24,831 nucleotides of DNA from the NCBI GenBank assembly GCA_001001625.1, contig LCKU01000004.1:11070-35900 (forward strand). Reading direction: 5' to 3'. This document shows positions 15,076-22,415 of this stretch, piece by piece. The first letter of the stretch is position 1, and each line of letters opens with the position of its first letter. Source of the DNA: Parcubacteria group bacterium GW2011_GWA2_45_30 (GTDB taxonomy: Bacteria > Patescibacteriota > Minisyncoccia > Sungbacterales > HO2-52-23). Position numbers and translations under genes: made by a program. Under the pieces are notes generated by a model. It was given only the letters and a program-made list of their open reading frames with translations. It was not told the origin of the DNA and searched no databases.

Positions 15076-16656
15076 TTATAATCTTCTAATAATTTTTCCG
15101 GCTCTCACCCCCAAATATTTCCCCTTCTCCACCGCCACCTTTCCGTTCACCATCACCCACTCCATACCAACCGCATAGCGATACGGATTTTTGTAAGTCG
15201 CACTGTCCCGGAATTGTGCCGGATCAAAAATTGCGATATCCGCGAAATTTCCTTTTTTTAGGCGTCCCCGGTCTTTAATACCCGCCACAGACGCCGGACC
15301 GGAAGACATTTTCAAAATCGCTTCCTGGGGCTTTAAAACATGATGTTCCGAAACAAAACTGTGCCAAAAATGAGCAAATGCGCCGAATGAACGCGGATGT
15401 ACAATATTGCCGGATGACGACTCATCAATGGAATAGCCTTCGCCGTCGCTTCCAATAATCGAGTTGGTATGTTTAACAGCTGTGCGCATATTTTCCTGCG
15501 AAACAGTGCGTCCGATAATAGATACTTGTCCTTCGTTGGCGCGCACCACGTCTAACAGAACCTCTTCCGGTTTAAGAAGCGCGTGTTCGGCTATTTCGGC
15601 AAGCGTTTTGCCGATAAGATTTGTCATTTTGGCTGAGGTTATGAGAATTCTGTCATAATGAAGCGTATAAGCATTTATTTCAGCAATGATACGTGTACGT
15701 TCAGCCGGATCATCAAGGCGCCGGAAAAGATCCGGAAATCCGCCCCGACGCGCCCAGGCCGGGATTAAAAGATAAAGAAGCGACCCGGTGGTGGCATAGG
15801 GCGACACGTCAAAAGTAATCGGGACCCCGGATGATTCCGCCCGGTCAATCAATTCAAGCGCGCGCTTAAATTGAGGCCGCGCCTTTTTACCGATTGATTT
15901 AAAATGGCTGATTTGGACCGCTACTCCGGTTTCACGCGCCAGACGCACCGCTTCATTCACTCCCGCGATTAATTCTTTTCCCTCGGAACGCAGATGTAGT
16001 TTAATAATGCCGCCTGTTTCAGACAGCACGGATGCCACGTCAATTACTTCTTCAGTGGTGGAAATACGCTCATGTCCATAAGAAAGTCCGAGGGATAATC
16101 CAAATGCGCCCTCACTCACCGCATTTTTCAACAAAAATTTCATGCGCTCGCGCTCGTTTTGCGATAAAAGTTTTGTATCATCCCCTATTACCCCGCGCCG
16201 CAGAGTGCCATATCCTACGAATGTCCCATAATTTATTGACGGCTGGAGATTTTCTGCTCTTTCCAGATAATCTTTCATTGTTGCCCAATTTACGCTTGTG
16301 CCGGATGGATCCGCCCATTTACGAATCGCGTTTATAGCATCCGGGTTGCCCAAAGGGGCGAGCGATGCGCCGCAATTTCCCCCGATGATCGTGGTAACTC
16401 CCTGTAGAATCAACGACTCTAGTCCGGGATACTTAAATATGGTCAAATGAGTATCGGAATGGTTGGTGATATCAATAAAGCCCGGAGTCACATATTTTTC
16501 CGAGGCATCAATAATAAGGGGCGCAGTTGCGTCTTTTAAATTTCCGATTTCGGCAATTTTTTCGCCCTGTACGGCTATATCCGCGGATTGGTAGTTTTCA
16601 TCGGCCCCGCCGTCCCAAATCCGCCCGGACTTTATCAAAATGTCATAGTTAGGCAT
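15076..16656 (-). CDS. D-aminoacylase family amidohydrolase
   Basis: Probable zinc amidohydrolase removing the acyl group from N-acyl-D-amino acids, with 526 residues. A small beta domain at both ends frames a TIM barrel. Metal-site residues: His66 in TNHSD, Cys95 in GGNCGAS, His221 in KLHLRSEG, His251 in QISHFKS and Asp404 in IGSDGEGY; the His221/His251/Cys95 spacing matches the D-aminoacylase family. The usual HTHxD motif after PGFID reads TNHSD here, so the first histidine ligand is a threonine (Thr64). The substrate cannot be told from sequence; dihydropyrimidinase-like or D-glutamate-specific activity is possible. It lies next to murD, and a link to D-amino acids from peptidoglycan is inference. 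Confidence 0.88.
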   Translation of the reverse strand: MPNYDILIKSGRIWDGGADENYQSADIAVQGEKIAEIGNLKDATAPLIIDASEKYVTPGFIDITNHSDTHLTIFKYPGLESLILQGVTTIIGGNCGASLAPLGNPDAINAIRKWADPSGTSVNWATMKDYLERAENLQPSINYGTFVGYGTLRRGVIGDDTKLLSQNERERMKFLLKNAVSEGAFGLSLGLSYGHERISTTEEVIDVASVLSETGGIIKLHLRSEGKELIAGVNEAVRLARETGVAVQISHFKSIGKKARPQFKRALELIDRAESSGVPITFDVSPYATTGSLLYLLIPAWARRGGFPDLFRRLDDPAERTRIIAEINAYTLHYDRILITSAKMTNLIGKTLAEIAEHALLKPEEVLLDVVRANEGQVSIIGRTVSQENMRTAVKHTNSIIGSDGEGYSIDESSSGNIVHPRSFGAFAHFWHSFVSEHHVLKPQEAILKMSSGPASVAGIKDRGRLKKGNFADIAIFDPAQFRDSATYKNPYRYAVGMEWVMVNGKVAVEKGKYLGVRAGKIIRRL

Positions 16657-16756
16657 AACTCCTTTTCATTATATCACTTCCGCCTGAATACGCGCAACTT
16701 GCTGTATAAGCCCGGATCTTAATTATAAACATGCAATCCGTCTGCGGCGTAAAAAT

Positions 16757-18031
16757 CTATCGTCTCCGGCGTCCGAAATGGCGTACTCCCCGAAAATGAT
16801 GCGCGCGCCTGCTTTTCAGATCGGTTGCTTCGTCATGCAAAGAGCGCGGCTCGGGAATAAGACCGGAGGGAAGAGGCACTTTTTCGATATTTTTACCTAC
16901 AACTCGTTCAATTTGTCTCAAATCATACATCTCCTCCGGCATAACAAAAGTGGTTGCCGTACCGGTTTCCTCCACCCTTCCGGTGCGCCCTACGCGATGG
17001 ATAAAATCATCAGCGTCTTGGGGCATATCATAATTTATAACGTGTTTAATCCCATGTACATGGATCCCGCGCGAGGCAATATCGGTTGCCACCAAAATCC
17101 GATGATGGCCTTTTTTAAATCCTTCCAAGGCCCGGATACGCTGGGCTTGGGTTTTGCCGCCATGCAAAATTCCGGCATCAAATCCTTTTCTCACGAGTTT
17201 GCTGAAAATTTTATTCGCTCCGTATTTCGTGCGGGTAAATACTAAAAAGGTTCCGGCATCGGATAGCATAAGGTGAACGAGCAGGGGGAATTTTTGTTCA
17301 CGGATCACTTCAAAAATTTTAAGGTCCACCCTTTCTGCCGGACGCGAAGATAATCCGATCTCAACCCGCAGCGGATTTTTCAGATATTCGTGCACCAGAT
17401 GCGCCACAGATTTATTGAGCGTGGCTGAAAAGCACATGGTCTGACGTTCGCGCGGTATGCCCTGCATGATGCGGCGCATCTGCGGCAAAAAGCCCATATC
17501 CACCATGCGGTCTGCTTCATCCAGCACCAAAATTTTTATATGCTTCAGGTCCGCGAGTTCCCGCCTGGCATAATCATCCAAACGTCCCGGAGTCGCAATA
17601 ATAATCCGCGCGCCGCGCCTTATGGCGTCAATTTGTTTTCCTTCAGCCAGGCCTCCTACGGCAAACCCAATGGGTATTCCGGTCCCCTGCCCGATTGTCT
17701 TTAAAACATCCAGTACCTGCAGGGCAAGTTCTCGGGTAGGAAGCAAAACTAATGCCTCAATTCCATGTCCGGACTTTGCTAAAAGGCGATTCAAAATCGG
17801 CAGGAGAAATGCGAGTGTTTTTCCGGTTCCGGTTTGCGCCGTGCCCAAAATATCGCGTCCCTCAAGCGCGGGTCCAATGGCTGCGGCCTGGATCGGCGTA
17901 GGAGTTACAAATTTTGCGCGCGCTAAATTATTTTTTAACAATGCCGCGATTTTGAAATCGGCAAAAGATGCTATCCCTCCGCTTAAAATATTTTTTTCCT
18001 CCAAGTGTGTAATCATATGAGGTTGTGTCAT
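16757..18031 (-). CDS. DEAD-box ATP-dependent RNA helicase (RhlE/CshA-like)
   Basis: Unwinds RNA duplexes in ribosome assembly or RNA decay. It has 424 residues with all core motifs: Q motif (PTPIQ, 44-48), I (AQTGTGKT, 65-72), Ia (PTRELAL), Ib (TPGRLDD), II (DEAD, 171-174), III (SAT, 202-204), IV (LVFTRTK), V (ATDIASRGI) and VI (HRVGRTGR, 345-352). The C-terminal tail is short and basic (RRAHHFRGVRHFGRRRR). It has its own upstream region with an extended -10 promoter and a terminator-like hairpin whose T tract ends just before the ATG, which suggests control by attenuation. The gene is separated by 100 bp from the D-aminoacylase gene downstream; that gap shows no clear feature. Confidence 0.94.
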   Translation of the reverse strand: MTQPHMITHLEEKNILSGGIASFADFKIAALLKNNLARAKFVTPTPIQAAAIGPALEGRDILGTAQTGTGKTLAFLLPILNRLLAKSGHGIEALVLLPTRELALQVLDVLKTIGQGTGIPIGFAVGGLAEGKQIDAIRRGARIIIATPGRLDDYARRELADLKHIKILVLDEADRMVDMGFLPQMRRIMQGIPRERQTMCFSATLNKSVAHLVHEYLKNPLRVEIGLSSRPAERVDLKIFEVIREQKFPLLVHLMLSDAGTFLVFTRTKYGANKIFSKLVRKGFDAGILHGGKTQAQRIRALEGFKKGHHRILVATDIASRGIHVHGIKHVINYDMPQDADDFIHRVGRTGRVEETGTATTFVMPEEMYDLRQIERVVGKNIEKVPLPSGLIPEPRSLHDEATDLKSRRAHHFRGVRHFGRRRR

Positions 18032-18035
18032 TTAA

Positions 18036-18060
18036 AAAACTGCCGTCTCCCAGCAGTTTT
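18036..18060 (-). promoter_or_regulatory. Terminator-like hairpin abutting the DEAD-box helicase start (candidate attenuator)
   Basis: On the minus strand AAAACTGC (18060-18053) pairs with GCAGTTTT (18043-18036), giving an 8-bp stem with a 9-nt loop, and the T run continues (six T in all) into AAATG at the start codon. A second small palindrome, TATAC-N6-GTATA (18060-18075), lies directly upstream and overlaps by one base. The two form a plausible attenuator pair in a leader of about 68 nt. Confidence 0.6.
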
Positions 18061-18105
18061 ATACCAAATAGTATAGAGTGAAACCGGAGATGCAATCTAT
18101 TGTAA

Positions 18106-18135
18106 ATCGTAGCATAAGCATAGACTGTCTGTCAA
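18106..18135 (-). promoter_or_regulatory. Promoter of the DEAD-box helicase gene
   Basis: On the minus strand a perfect TTGACA (18135-18130), an 18-bp spacer and TACGAT (18111-18106) preceded by TGC, an extended -10. The start of transcription would be near 18099. The rest of 18136-18200 holds an imperfect inverted repeat (18134-18147 with 18186-18199, 12 of 14 positions) of unknown role. Confidence 0.55.
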
Positions 18136-18202
18136 CCCGCTAGAGATGCGGAACTCTTCTTAATTTTTTGTTCACAATGCGCGAAATCTCTAACGGGGTC
18201 AA

Positions 18203-18233
18203 TCAAAAAAATACCGCACAAAATTAATTGCGG
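18203..18233 (-). terminator. Intrinsic terminator of the cupredoxin transcript
   Basis: On the minus strand CCGCA (18233-18229) pairs with TGCGG (18218-18214) around a 10-nt loop, followed by TATTTTTTTG. It is 43 bp after the cupredoxin stop codon. Its presence means the hairpin at 18036-18060 is not needed to end this transcript. Confidence 0.65.
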
Positions 18234-18276
18234 AACGATAGCCGTACCGCGAATACGTCTGCGCGAAACGAGATAA

Positions 18277-18828
18277 TTACTCAACAATCAGCCTCCCTGT
18301 CATACCCATCGCTCGATGGCTACCCACGCTACAGTAATATTCAAAGGTTCCGGCCTTGTTTGCGGTAAATTCAATAGTTTCCTCGCCTCCGGCATTTATC
18401 TTTTTTGTTCTAACGTTATATCCTTCAAGTGTCCAATCATGATATCCCTCCTTCACCTCAAAAGTTAATTCAATTTTTTCTCCTTTTTTAACGCGGATTT
18501 CCGATTTAGAAAATGAGAAATTTTGGGCCGTAAGGTCAATCATATGCGTTACTTCTTTATCCGTCATAATGCCTTCATATCCCGGCACCATCATTCCCCC
18601 TTCTTTTTCCATCATAGCATCGTCGGATTTAGTCATCGCGTCTCTCATCATGCGCATTTCTTTTAATTTCGCATCGCCTTCGCGAAGCGCACGTTCCTGC
18701 GCCTCACGCGCCTGTTTGGCCTGGCGTTTGATTACATAATAAGATCCCCCGCCTCCAGCCAAGGCCAGAGCAATAATGATTATGGCAATAGGCAAACCAA
18801 TGCCTTGATTTAGTTTATAATCATTCAT
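18277..18828 (-). CDS. Membrane-anchored cupredoxin (plastocyanin-like copper protein)
   Basis: A 183-residue protein with an N-terminal membrane anchor (LPIAIIIIALALAGGG), a charged, methionine-rich linker, and a C-terminal cupredoxin domain facing outward. Type 1 copper ligands seen: His of GYHDWTL (residue 130 from this start), and Cys166, His171 and Met176 in YYCSVGSHRAMGM. Such proteins carry electrons or bind copper; the partner is unknown. The Met-rich linker (KEMRMMRDAMTK, MMEKEGGMM) may also bind copper. I chose the ATG at 18828, because the longer frame starts within a repeat element (18845-18901). An intrinsic terminator follows. No respiratory gene is nearby. Confidence 0.88.
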   Translation of the reverse strand: MNDYKLNQGIGLPIAIIIIALALAGGGGSYYVIKRQAKQAREAQERALREGDAKLKEMRMMRDAMTKSDDAMMEKEGGMMVPGYEGIMTDKEVTHMIDLTAQNFSFSKSEIRVKKGEKIELTFEVKEGYHDWTLEGYNVRTKKINAGGEETIEFTANKAGTFEYYCSVGSHRAMGMTGRLIVE

Positions 18829-18844
18829 GAAATTATTTATTTTC

Positions 18845-18901
18845 GTCATTCTGAACAATGCCAAGTTTCGCGTAAAATCCTTCGCTATCGCTCAGGACGA
18901 C
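18845..18901. repeat. Interspersed repeat with GTCATTCTGA / CTCAGGACGAC ends
   Basis: A 57-bp unit bounded by GTCATTCTGAAC and CTCAGGACGAC, imperfect inverted ends, with CCTTCGCTATCG near one end. It sits between the DUF167 gene and the cupredoxin gene. A diverged relative is at 22416-22508, and a shorter related core is inside aspS. It looks like an interspersed palindromic repeat. Confidence 0.6.
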
Positions 18902-18926
18902 TAAATTGATTATTTTAATAATTTTA

Positions 18927-19154
18927 TCATGCATCTGATACCTCTGCAATTTTATTTTTGGAGGTGGCTCCGGAAATAACGCGAATTTTGCTTTTGGCAA
19001 TGCCAAAATAATCCGTCAGAAGCCGAATTACGGCCTTATTTGCCTTTCCTTTTTTCGGTGGCGCGGTCACGGATACGGCAAAAGAACCATCTTCTTTTTT
19101 TATCACCTGATTTTTTCGTGCACCCGGTTTTACTTTTAAGCATATTTTTGTCAT
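18927..19154 (-). CDS. DUF167 / YggU family protein
   Basis: A 75-residue protein of the conserved YggU/DUF167 family, whose biochemical role is not settled. Seen: LKVKPGARKNQVI, VSVTAPPKKGKANKAVI and the ending KIRVISGATSKNKIAEV, which together define the family. The length is normal for its short members. The start codon overlaps the maf stop (ATGA at 19151-19154), so it is translationally coupled to the broken maf gene upstream. A gap of about 98 bp to the cupredoxin gene holds a repeat. Confidence 0.9.
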   Translation of the reverse strand: MTKICLKVKPGARKNQVIKKEDGSFAVSVTAPPKKGKANKAVIRLLTDYFGIAKSKIRVISGATSKNKIAEVSDA

Positions 19155-19749
19155 TTAATACGAAGGCCGAATTTTTTAAGTTCTTCCAGAAGCGTATCCA
19201 ACGGCAAACCTACAATATTGAAGTAATCACCCTTAATTTTTTCGATAAGCATAAAGCCGTGATCCTGAATCGCATAGGCGCCGGCTTTGTCCAGCACATT
19301 AACTGCGTTCACATAACGCTTGATTATGGAAGGAGACAGCTTTCTAAAAAATACCTCACTTTTAACCGTGCGCGATACGCTCTTTTTGTTTGCCGTATTG
19401 ATAAGCGTAAAACCGGTAATGACTGTATGACGCTTTCCGCTAAGTTGCCGTAACATTTGTTTTGCGCCACGGATGCTTTTTGGCTTTCCCAGGATTTTCT
19501 TGCCAAAAACAAGAAAAGTGTCTGCACCTATTACAATTGCGTTTTTGAATCTTACTGCGACCGCCTCGGCCTTTCCGCGAGAAATATGCAACGCAAGTTT
19601 ATCCGGGGAAAGTTTTTGCAACATGTCTTCTCGAAAGTTTGAGGGTACTGCGCTGAATTTAATGCCGGTTAGCGCCAAAATCTTTCTTTTCCGGTTAGCG
19701 CCAAAATCTTTCTTTTTTGCGGAGAGGAAGATGCAAGTATTATTTTCAT
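19151..19749 (-). pseudogene. maf: Maf family nucleotide pyrophosphatase, frameshifted by a 26-bp duplication
   Basis: Maf proteins hydrolyse non-canonical or methylated nucleoside triphosphates. The reading frame from the ATG at 19749 gives the family N-terminus MKIILASSSPQKRKILALTG, then runs KERFWR and stops at 19669. The rest (19151-19678) is in another frame: ALTGIKFSAVPSNFRED, VIGADTFLVF, ILGKPKS, LSGKRHTVITG, DKAGAYAIQD and GDYFNIVGLPL. A perfect 26-bp tandem repeat (19665-19716) causes the shift; removing one copy restores one complete gene of about 190 codons. A TTG at 19678 could start a shorter product without the SSSP nucleotide-binding motif. The gene begins 3 bp after the cyclophilin stop and overlaps DUF167. 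It may be a real mutation, a variable site, or an assembly error. Confidence 0.88.
19665..19716. repeat. Perfect 26-bp tandem duplication in maf
   Basis: Two identical head-to-tail copies (19665-19690 and 19691-19716) starting CCGGTTAGCGCCAAAA and ending CTTTCTTTT. Twenty-six is not a multiple of three, so the second copy shifts the maf frame by two bases. Confidence 0.97.
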
Positions 19750-19752
19750 ATT

Positions 19753-20442
19753 CTATAACTTTTCCACAGTAACTTTCTGCATGATTACGGAATCGTTCGG
19801 CCGGTCACCTGCTCCGACCGCAGCATTTCCAATTGCATCTACCACGTCCTGGCCTAAAACTACTTTTCCGAAAATTGTGTAATTATTTGGCAAGAGATAA
19901 TCCTCTAGCATGATAAAAAATTGGCTGCCGTTAGTGTTGGGTCCGGCATTGGCCATGGCCACAATCCCCTTTTTATAGCCCGCTTTATACGATTCGTTTG
20001 CTGGGTTTAATTCATCTGCGAATTTATATCCTGGTCCTCCGGTACCGCATGCTCCGGTGTCTTTAGTTTTGTCGGAAACGCAAAACGGGTCCCCGCCCTG
20101 AATCATGAACCCTTTGATAACGCGGTGGAAAATAACTCCGTTATAATATCCTTTGTTTGCGAGCGTAATAAAATTTTCCACGGTTTTGGGCGCATCCGCG
20201 TCATATGTTTCAAATTGAATTTTTCCTTTATTGGTCTCAATAGTTACTTTATGCATAAAATTTTTAACGGATTCCGGCGCGGTTTCTCCGCCATCCTGAC
20301 TCGGAGGCGACGAAATCACTTGAGGAGTTTTAGTAACACTCTCCTCTTCTCCGGAATTTCGCGTGGTCATATAATGCACCCCGGCCGCGATAATGATAAA
20401 CGCTATAATTATGACGAATATTTTAGTCCCTGAATTTACCAT
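19753..20442 (-). CDS. Membrane-anchored cyclophilin-type peptidyl-prolyl isomerase
   Basis: Catalyses proline cis-trans isomerisation, helping proteins fold outside the membrane. It has 229 residues: an N-terminal membrane anchor (IFVIIIAFIIIAAGV), a low-complexity linker, then a cyclophilin domain from about residue 65. Active-site residues are present: FHRVIKGFMIQGGDP (Arg107, Phe112, Gln115), MANAGPNTNGSQFFI (Asn165, Gln174, Phe176). A loop with two cysteines (C121, C132) before GTGGPGYKF may form a disulfide. It overlaps the end of the VIT1-like gene by 20 bp and is followed 3 bp later by maf, so it is part of one operon. Confidence 0.93.
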   Translation of the reverse strand: MVNSGTKIFVIIIAFIIIAAGVHYMTTRNSGEEESVTKTPQVISSPPSQDGGETAPESVKNFMHKVTIETNKGKIQFETYDADAPKTVENFITLANKGYYNGVIFHRVIKGFMIQGGDPFCVSDKTKDTGACGTGGPGYKFADELNPANESYKAGYKKGIVAMANAGPNTNGSQFFIMLEDYLLPNNYTIFGKVVLGQDVVDAIGNAAVGAGDRPNDSVIMQKVTVEKL

Positions 20443-21130
20443 GCTCTATAGCGGCCAGTGCCGCAAAACCGCCCACCATAAGCATTTCAAAGCCCGCCCG
20501 CAGCCAGGATGTTTTAACAATTGTTGAGCGGGCGGAACCAACCATAAATAGCGCAATGGCGGTTGCAGCGATAGACGTTAAAAATTGATATTCCGCCGAA
20601 ATGCCGAAGATATAAGGAATTAAAGGAAACGATCCGGCAGCAATAAACGCCGCAAACGTCACCAATCCGTGTTTGGCCGGAAACTCATTATTGCTTTCCA
20701 CAATGCCAAGTTCTTCAACCATCATTAAATCAACCCAGCGTTTTTTATCGCTCGTAATAGAGTCCAAAATTTCCGGAATGTGTTTCTCCGGTAATCCCCA
20801 GCGGCGCAAAATAACACGCACCTCCTCCCGCTCCTCATTGGGAAATTTTTCAATTTCCATGTCTTCGCGCGCACGTTCCATCTTATGAAAATCGCGCTCG
20901 GAGCGAAGCGATAAAAAATTGGAAAGCCCCATGGAAATGCCGTCTGCCAGAAGATTGGCCAATCCCAAAATTATGACGACTCCGGGTGAAAGCGCGGCTC
21001 CGGCCGCTCCGGAAATCACGGCAAAGGTGGTAATAATTCCGTCATTAGCGCCATATACCAAATCCCGGAGGTATTTTCCCCCGGCTTGATGCAATTTTTC
21101 ATGATGTGTGTGAGTTAACTTTTCCTGCAT
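20423..21130 (-). CDS. VIT1/CCC1-family iron or manganese transporter
   Basis: Membrane protein that moves Fe2+ or Mn2+. About 235 residues. The family signature is near the N-terminus: RDLVYGANDGIITTFAVISG, then ANLLADGISMGLSNFL. A charged cytoplasmic insert rich in Glu and Met (HKMERAREDMEIEKFP) lies between helix 2 and helix 3, as in CCC1/VIT1 where it binds metal. Three further membrane segments follow. The ATG at 21130 (MQEKLTHTHH, with histidines) is preferred over an upstream start at 21157 that lies in the promoter region shared with the divergent UPRTase gene. It is the first gene of the VIT-cyclophilin-maf-DUF167 row. Confidence 0.9.
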   Translation of the reverse strand: MQEKLTHTHHEKLHQAGGKYLRDLVYGANDGIITTFAVISGAAGAALSPGVVIILGLANLLADGISMGLSNFLSLRSERDFHKMERAREDMEIEKFPNEEREEVRVILRRWGLPEKHIPEILDSITSDKKRWVDLMMVEELGIVESNNEFPAKHGLVTFAAFIAAGSFPLIPYIFGISAEYQFLTSIAATAIALFMVGSARSTIVKTSWLRAGFEMLMVGGFAALAAIEHGKFRD

Positions 21131-21139
21131 AAAGAGTAG

Positions 21140-21145
21140 TATAAT
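21140..21145 (+). promoter_or_regulatory. -10 box in the divergent VIT1-like / UPRTase gap
   Basis: A perfect TATAAT on the plus strand 20 bp before the UPRTase ATG. The minus strand of the same spot reads TATACT about 7 bp before the VIT1-like ATG. No strong -35 is seen for either direction. The two promoters overlap almost completely, so the genes may compete for polymerase. Confidence 0.45.
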
Positions 21146-21165
21146 ACAGATAAACACAAATTGCC

Positions 21166-21885
21166 ATGGAATCTACAGTTAAAAGCAAGTTATGTGAAGT
21201 TATAGTAACAACCAGGCCCGAACTGCAAAATAATTTTAATATTTTAAGGAGGGGCTATCCAAAAGCCCCTTGGAGCAAACAAACCAAAGGCAATAAATTT
21301 AGAAAGGCCGCAGAAGATATATTGAAGGTACTGGCCGATAGAACCATGCAAATTATAGGCAGTAATAACAAGAAGCGGATCGTAGTATTAATGCCTTGGC
21401 GCTCCGGCCTTGCTTTTGACAAGAGTTACCGAGATGCGGGTGTAAAACGATTTTATCATTTAAGCTCGCAGCGGGATGAAAAAACACTATACCCTATTGT
21501 TGATTATGAGTACGGCACAGCGCCAAAAAAAAGAAATATAGTAATTATTGCCGATCCCATGCTTGCCACCGGAAATACTGCCCTTGATGCAATTAAACGT
21601 ATGCGTCGAAAAGATATTGCGCCCCCAAATATAATCGTTAACTCGGTTATTGCCGCTCCGGTTGGAATAGCAAAAATCAAGAAAAATTACCCTAAGGTTA
21701 GGATAATAACCGGGGTTTTGGATAAAAAACTGGATCGGCAGGGTTTTATCATGCCCGGTCTGGGGGATTTTGGCGATAAATATTTTGCGGAAATGGATAA
21801 AGATGAAATGAAGAAATTTATTGATTCATTTGAGCTTTCGCCTAAAGCCCGGCAAAAGTTAAAAGATCGAATGCTTGACTTTTAA
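21166..21885 (+). CDS. Uracil phosphoribosyltransferase-like protein
   Basis: A type I phosphoribosyltransferase of 239 residues. IADPMLATGNTALDAI (128-143) is the PRPP loop and PGLGDFGDKYF (197-207) is the uracil-binding end typical of UPRTase (Upp), which makes UMP from uracil and PRPP. The middle (RRGYPKAPW, PWRSGLAFD, QRDEKTLYP) follows the family order but is diverged, so the base specificity is likely but not certain. It sits alone in front of a small gene of unknown function and divergent from the VIT1-like gene. With pyrG in the same window it supplies pyrimidine nucleotides by salvage. Confidence 0.82.
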   Translation: MESTVKSKLCEVIVTTRPELQNNFNILRRGYPKAPWSKQTKGNKFRKAAEDILKVLADRTMQIIGSNNKKRIVVLMPWRSGLAFDKSYRDAGVKRFYHLSSQRDEKTLYPIVDYEYGTAPKKRNIVIIADPMLATGNTALDAIKRMRRKDIAPPNIIVNSVIAAPVGIAKIKKNYPKVRIITGVLDKKLDRQGFIMPGLGDFGDKYFAEMDKDEMKKFIDSFELSPKARQKLKDRMLDF

Positions 21886-21920
21886 TCATATTTGCGGTAA
21901 GATATATACATCAAATTTAT

Positions 21921-21926
21921 AGGAGG
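21921..21926 (+). promoter_or_regulatory. Consensus Shine-Dalgarno that decides the start at 21935
   Basis: AGGAGG ends 8 bp before the ATG at 21935, the ideal distance. The ATG at 21929 is only 2 bp away and is unlikely to be used. Such a strong site is unusual in this window, where most genes show none. Confidence 0.75.
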
Positions 21927-21934
21927 GAATGCGG

Positions 21935-22336
21935 ATGAAGTTCCTTAACTGGGGAAAGATAAAGAGTTTTTTTCGCGCGCGTCGCGAAAATATAGGGCCT
22001 GCAGAGAAGGTTGGCGTTTTTGAATCAAAAAGCATGTCGTTTACACTTCCGGACCGCCGGACGATTCACGTCAAACCCGAAAGGATTTGGGAGCGGCGCC
22101 GTAACGCGAAATGGCGCTTGCCCGCTCACACCAAGGTTGGTGACTTCGTGATTTTTCCGTTCGGAATCGCCCGGCATACGGTTCGGTCCGGAATCGTAAA
22201 GGAAATACGTGGAAGCCAGGCAAAAATCTTGATGACGTGCAAATCCGGAATTTGCAATTCCGGAAAATGTATCACGTATCGCAAAGTTGAGACGGGTACT
22301 ACTGATGCGGTTTCTTATCGTCACCGCATCGCGTGA
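21935..22336 (+). CDS. Small basic protein of unknown function
   Basis: A 133-residue protein that I do not recognise. The N-terminus (MKFLNWGKIKSFFRARREN) is basic and amphipathic. The middle has beta-rich stretches (SKSMSFTLPDRRTIHVKP, VGDFVIFPFGIARHTVRSG) that resemble a small barrel, and the end holds a cluster CKSGICNSGKC with three cysteines. No signal peptide or membrane helix is seen. It has the best Shine-Dalgarno in the window and lies 49 bp after the UPRTase gene, perhaps in one transcript. A perfect hairpin follows. Confidence 0.65.
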   Translation: MKFLNWGKIKSFFRARRENIGPAEKVGVFESKSMSFTLPDRRTIHVKPERIWERRRNAKWRLPAHTKVGDFVIFPFGIARHTVRSGIVKEIRGSQAKILMTCKSGICNSGKCITYRKVETGTTDAVSYRHRIA

Positions 22337-22360
22337 ATGAAATCACCACTTTTTTAGTAA

Positions 22361-22385
22361 AGCCCAGAGGCATAACCTCTGGGCT
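22361..22385 (+). terminator. Perfect 10-bp hairpin after the small basic protein gene
   Basis: AGCCCAGAGG (22361-22370) pairs perfectly with CCTCTGGGCT (22376-22385) around CATAA. It is GC-rich and 24 bp after the stop codon, but the plus-strand sequence after it is ATTACATTTG rather than a pure T run. The T run CTTTTTTAG lies on the upstream side. Probably a terminator of moderate strength. Confidence 0.6.
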
Positions 22386-22415
22386 ATTACATTTGCATGA
22401 TGAGGCACTTAAAAC

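Noticed and set aside
18032..18276. A tRNA or other known RNA gene in the 245-bp non-coding stretch
   Set aside because: No cloverleaf, GTTCRA loop or CCA end is visible; the stretch is explained by a terminator, a promoter and leader hairpins, plus one imperfect inverted repeat of unknown role.
18829..18864. Longer N-terminus of the cupredoxin (start at 18864)
   Set aside because: The extra residues come from the end of a repeat element and precede a normal membrane anchor; the ATG at 18828 is better.
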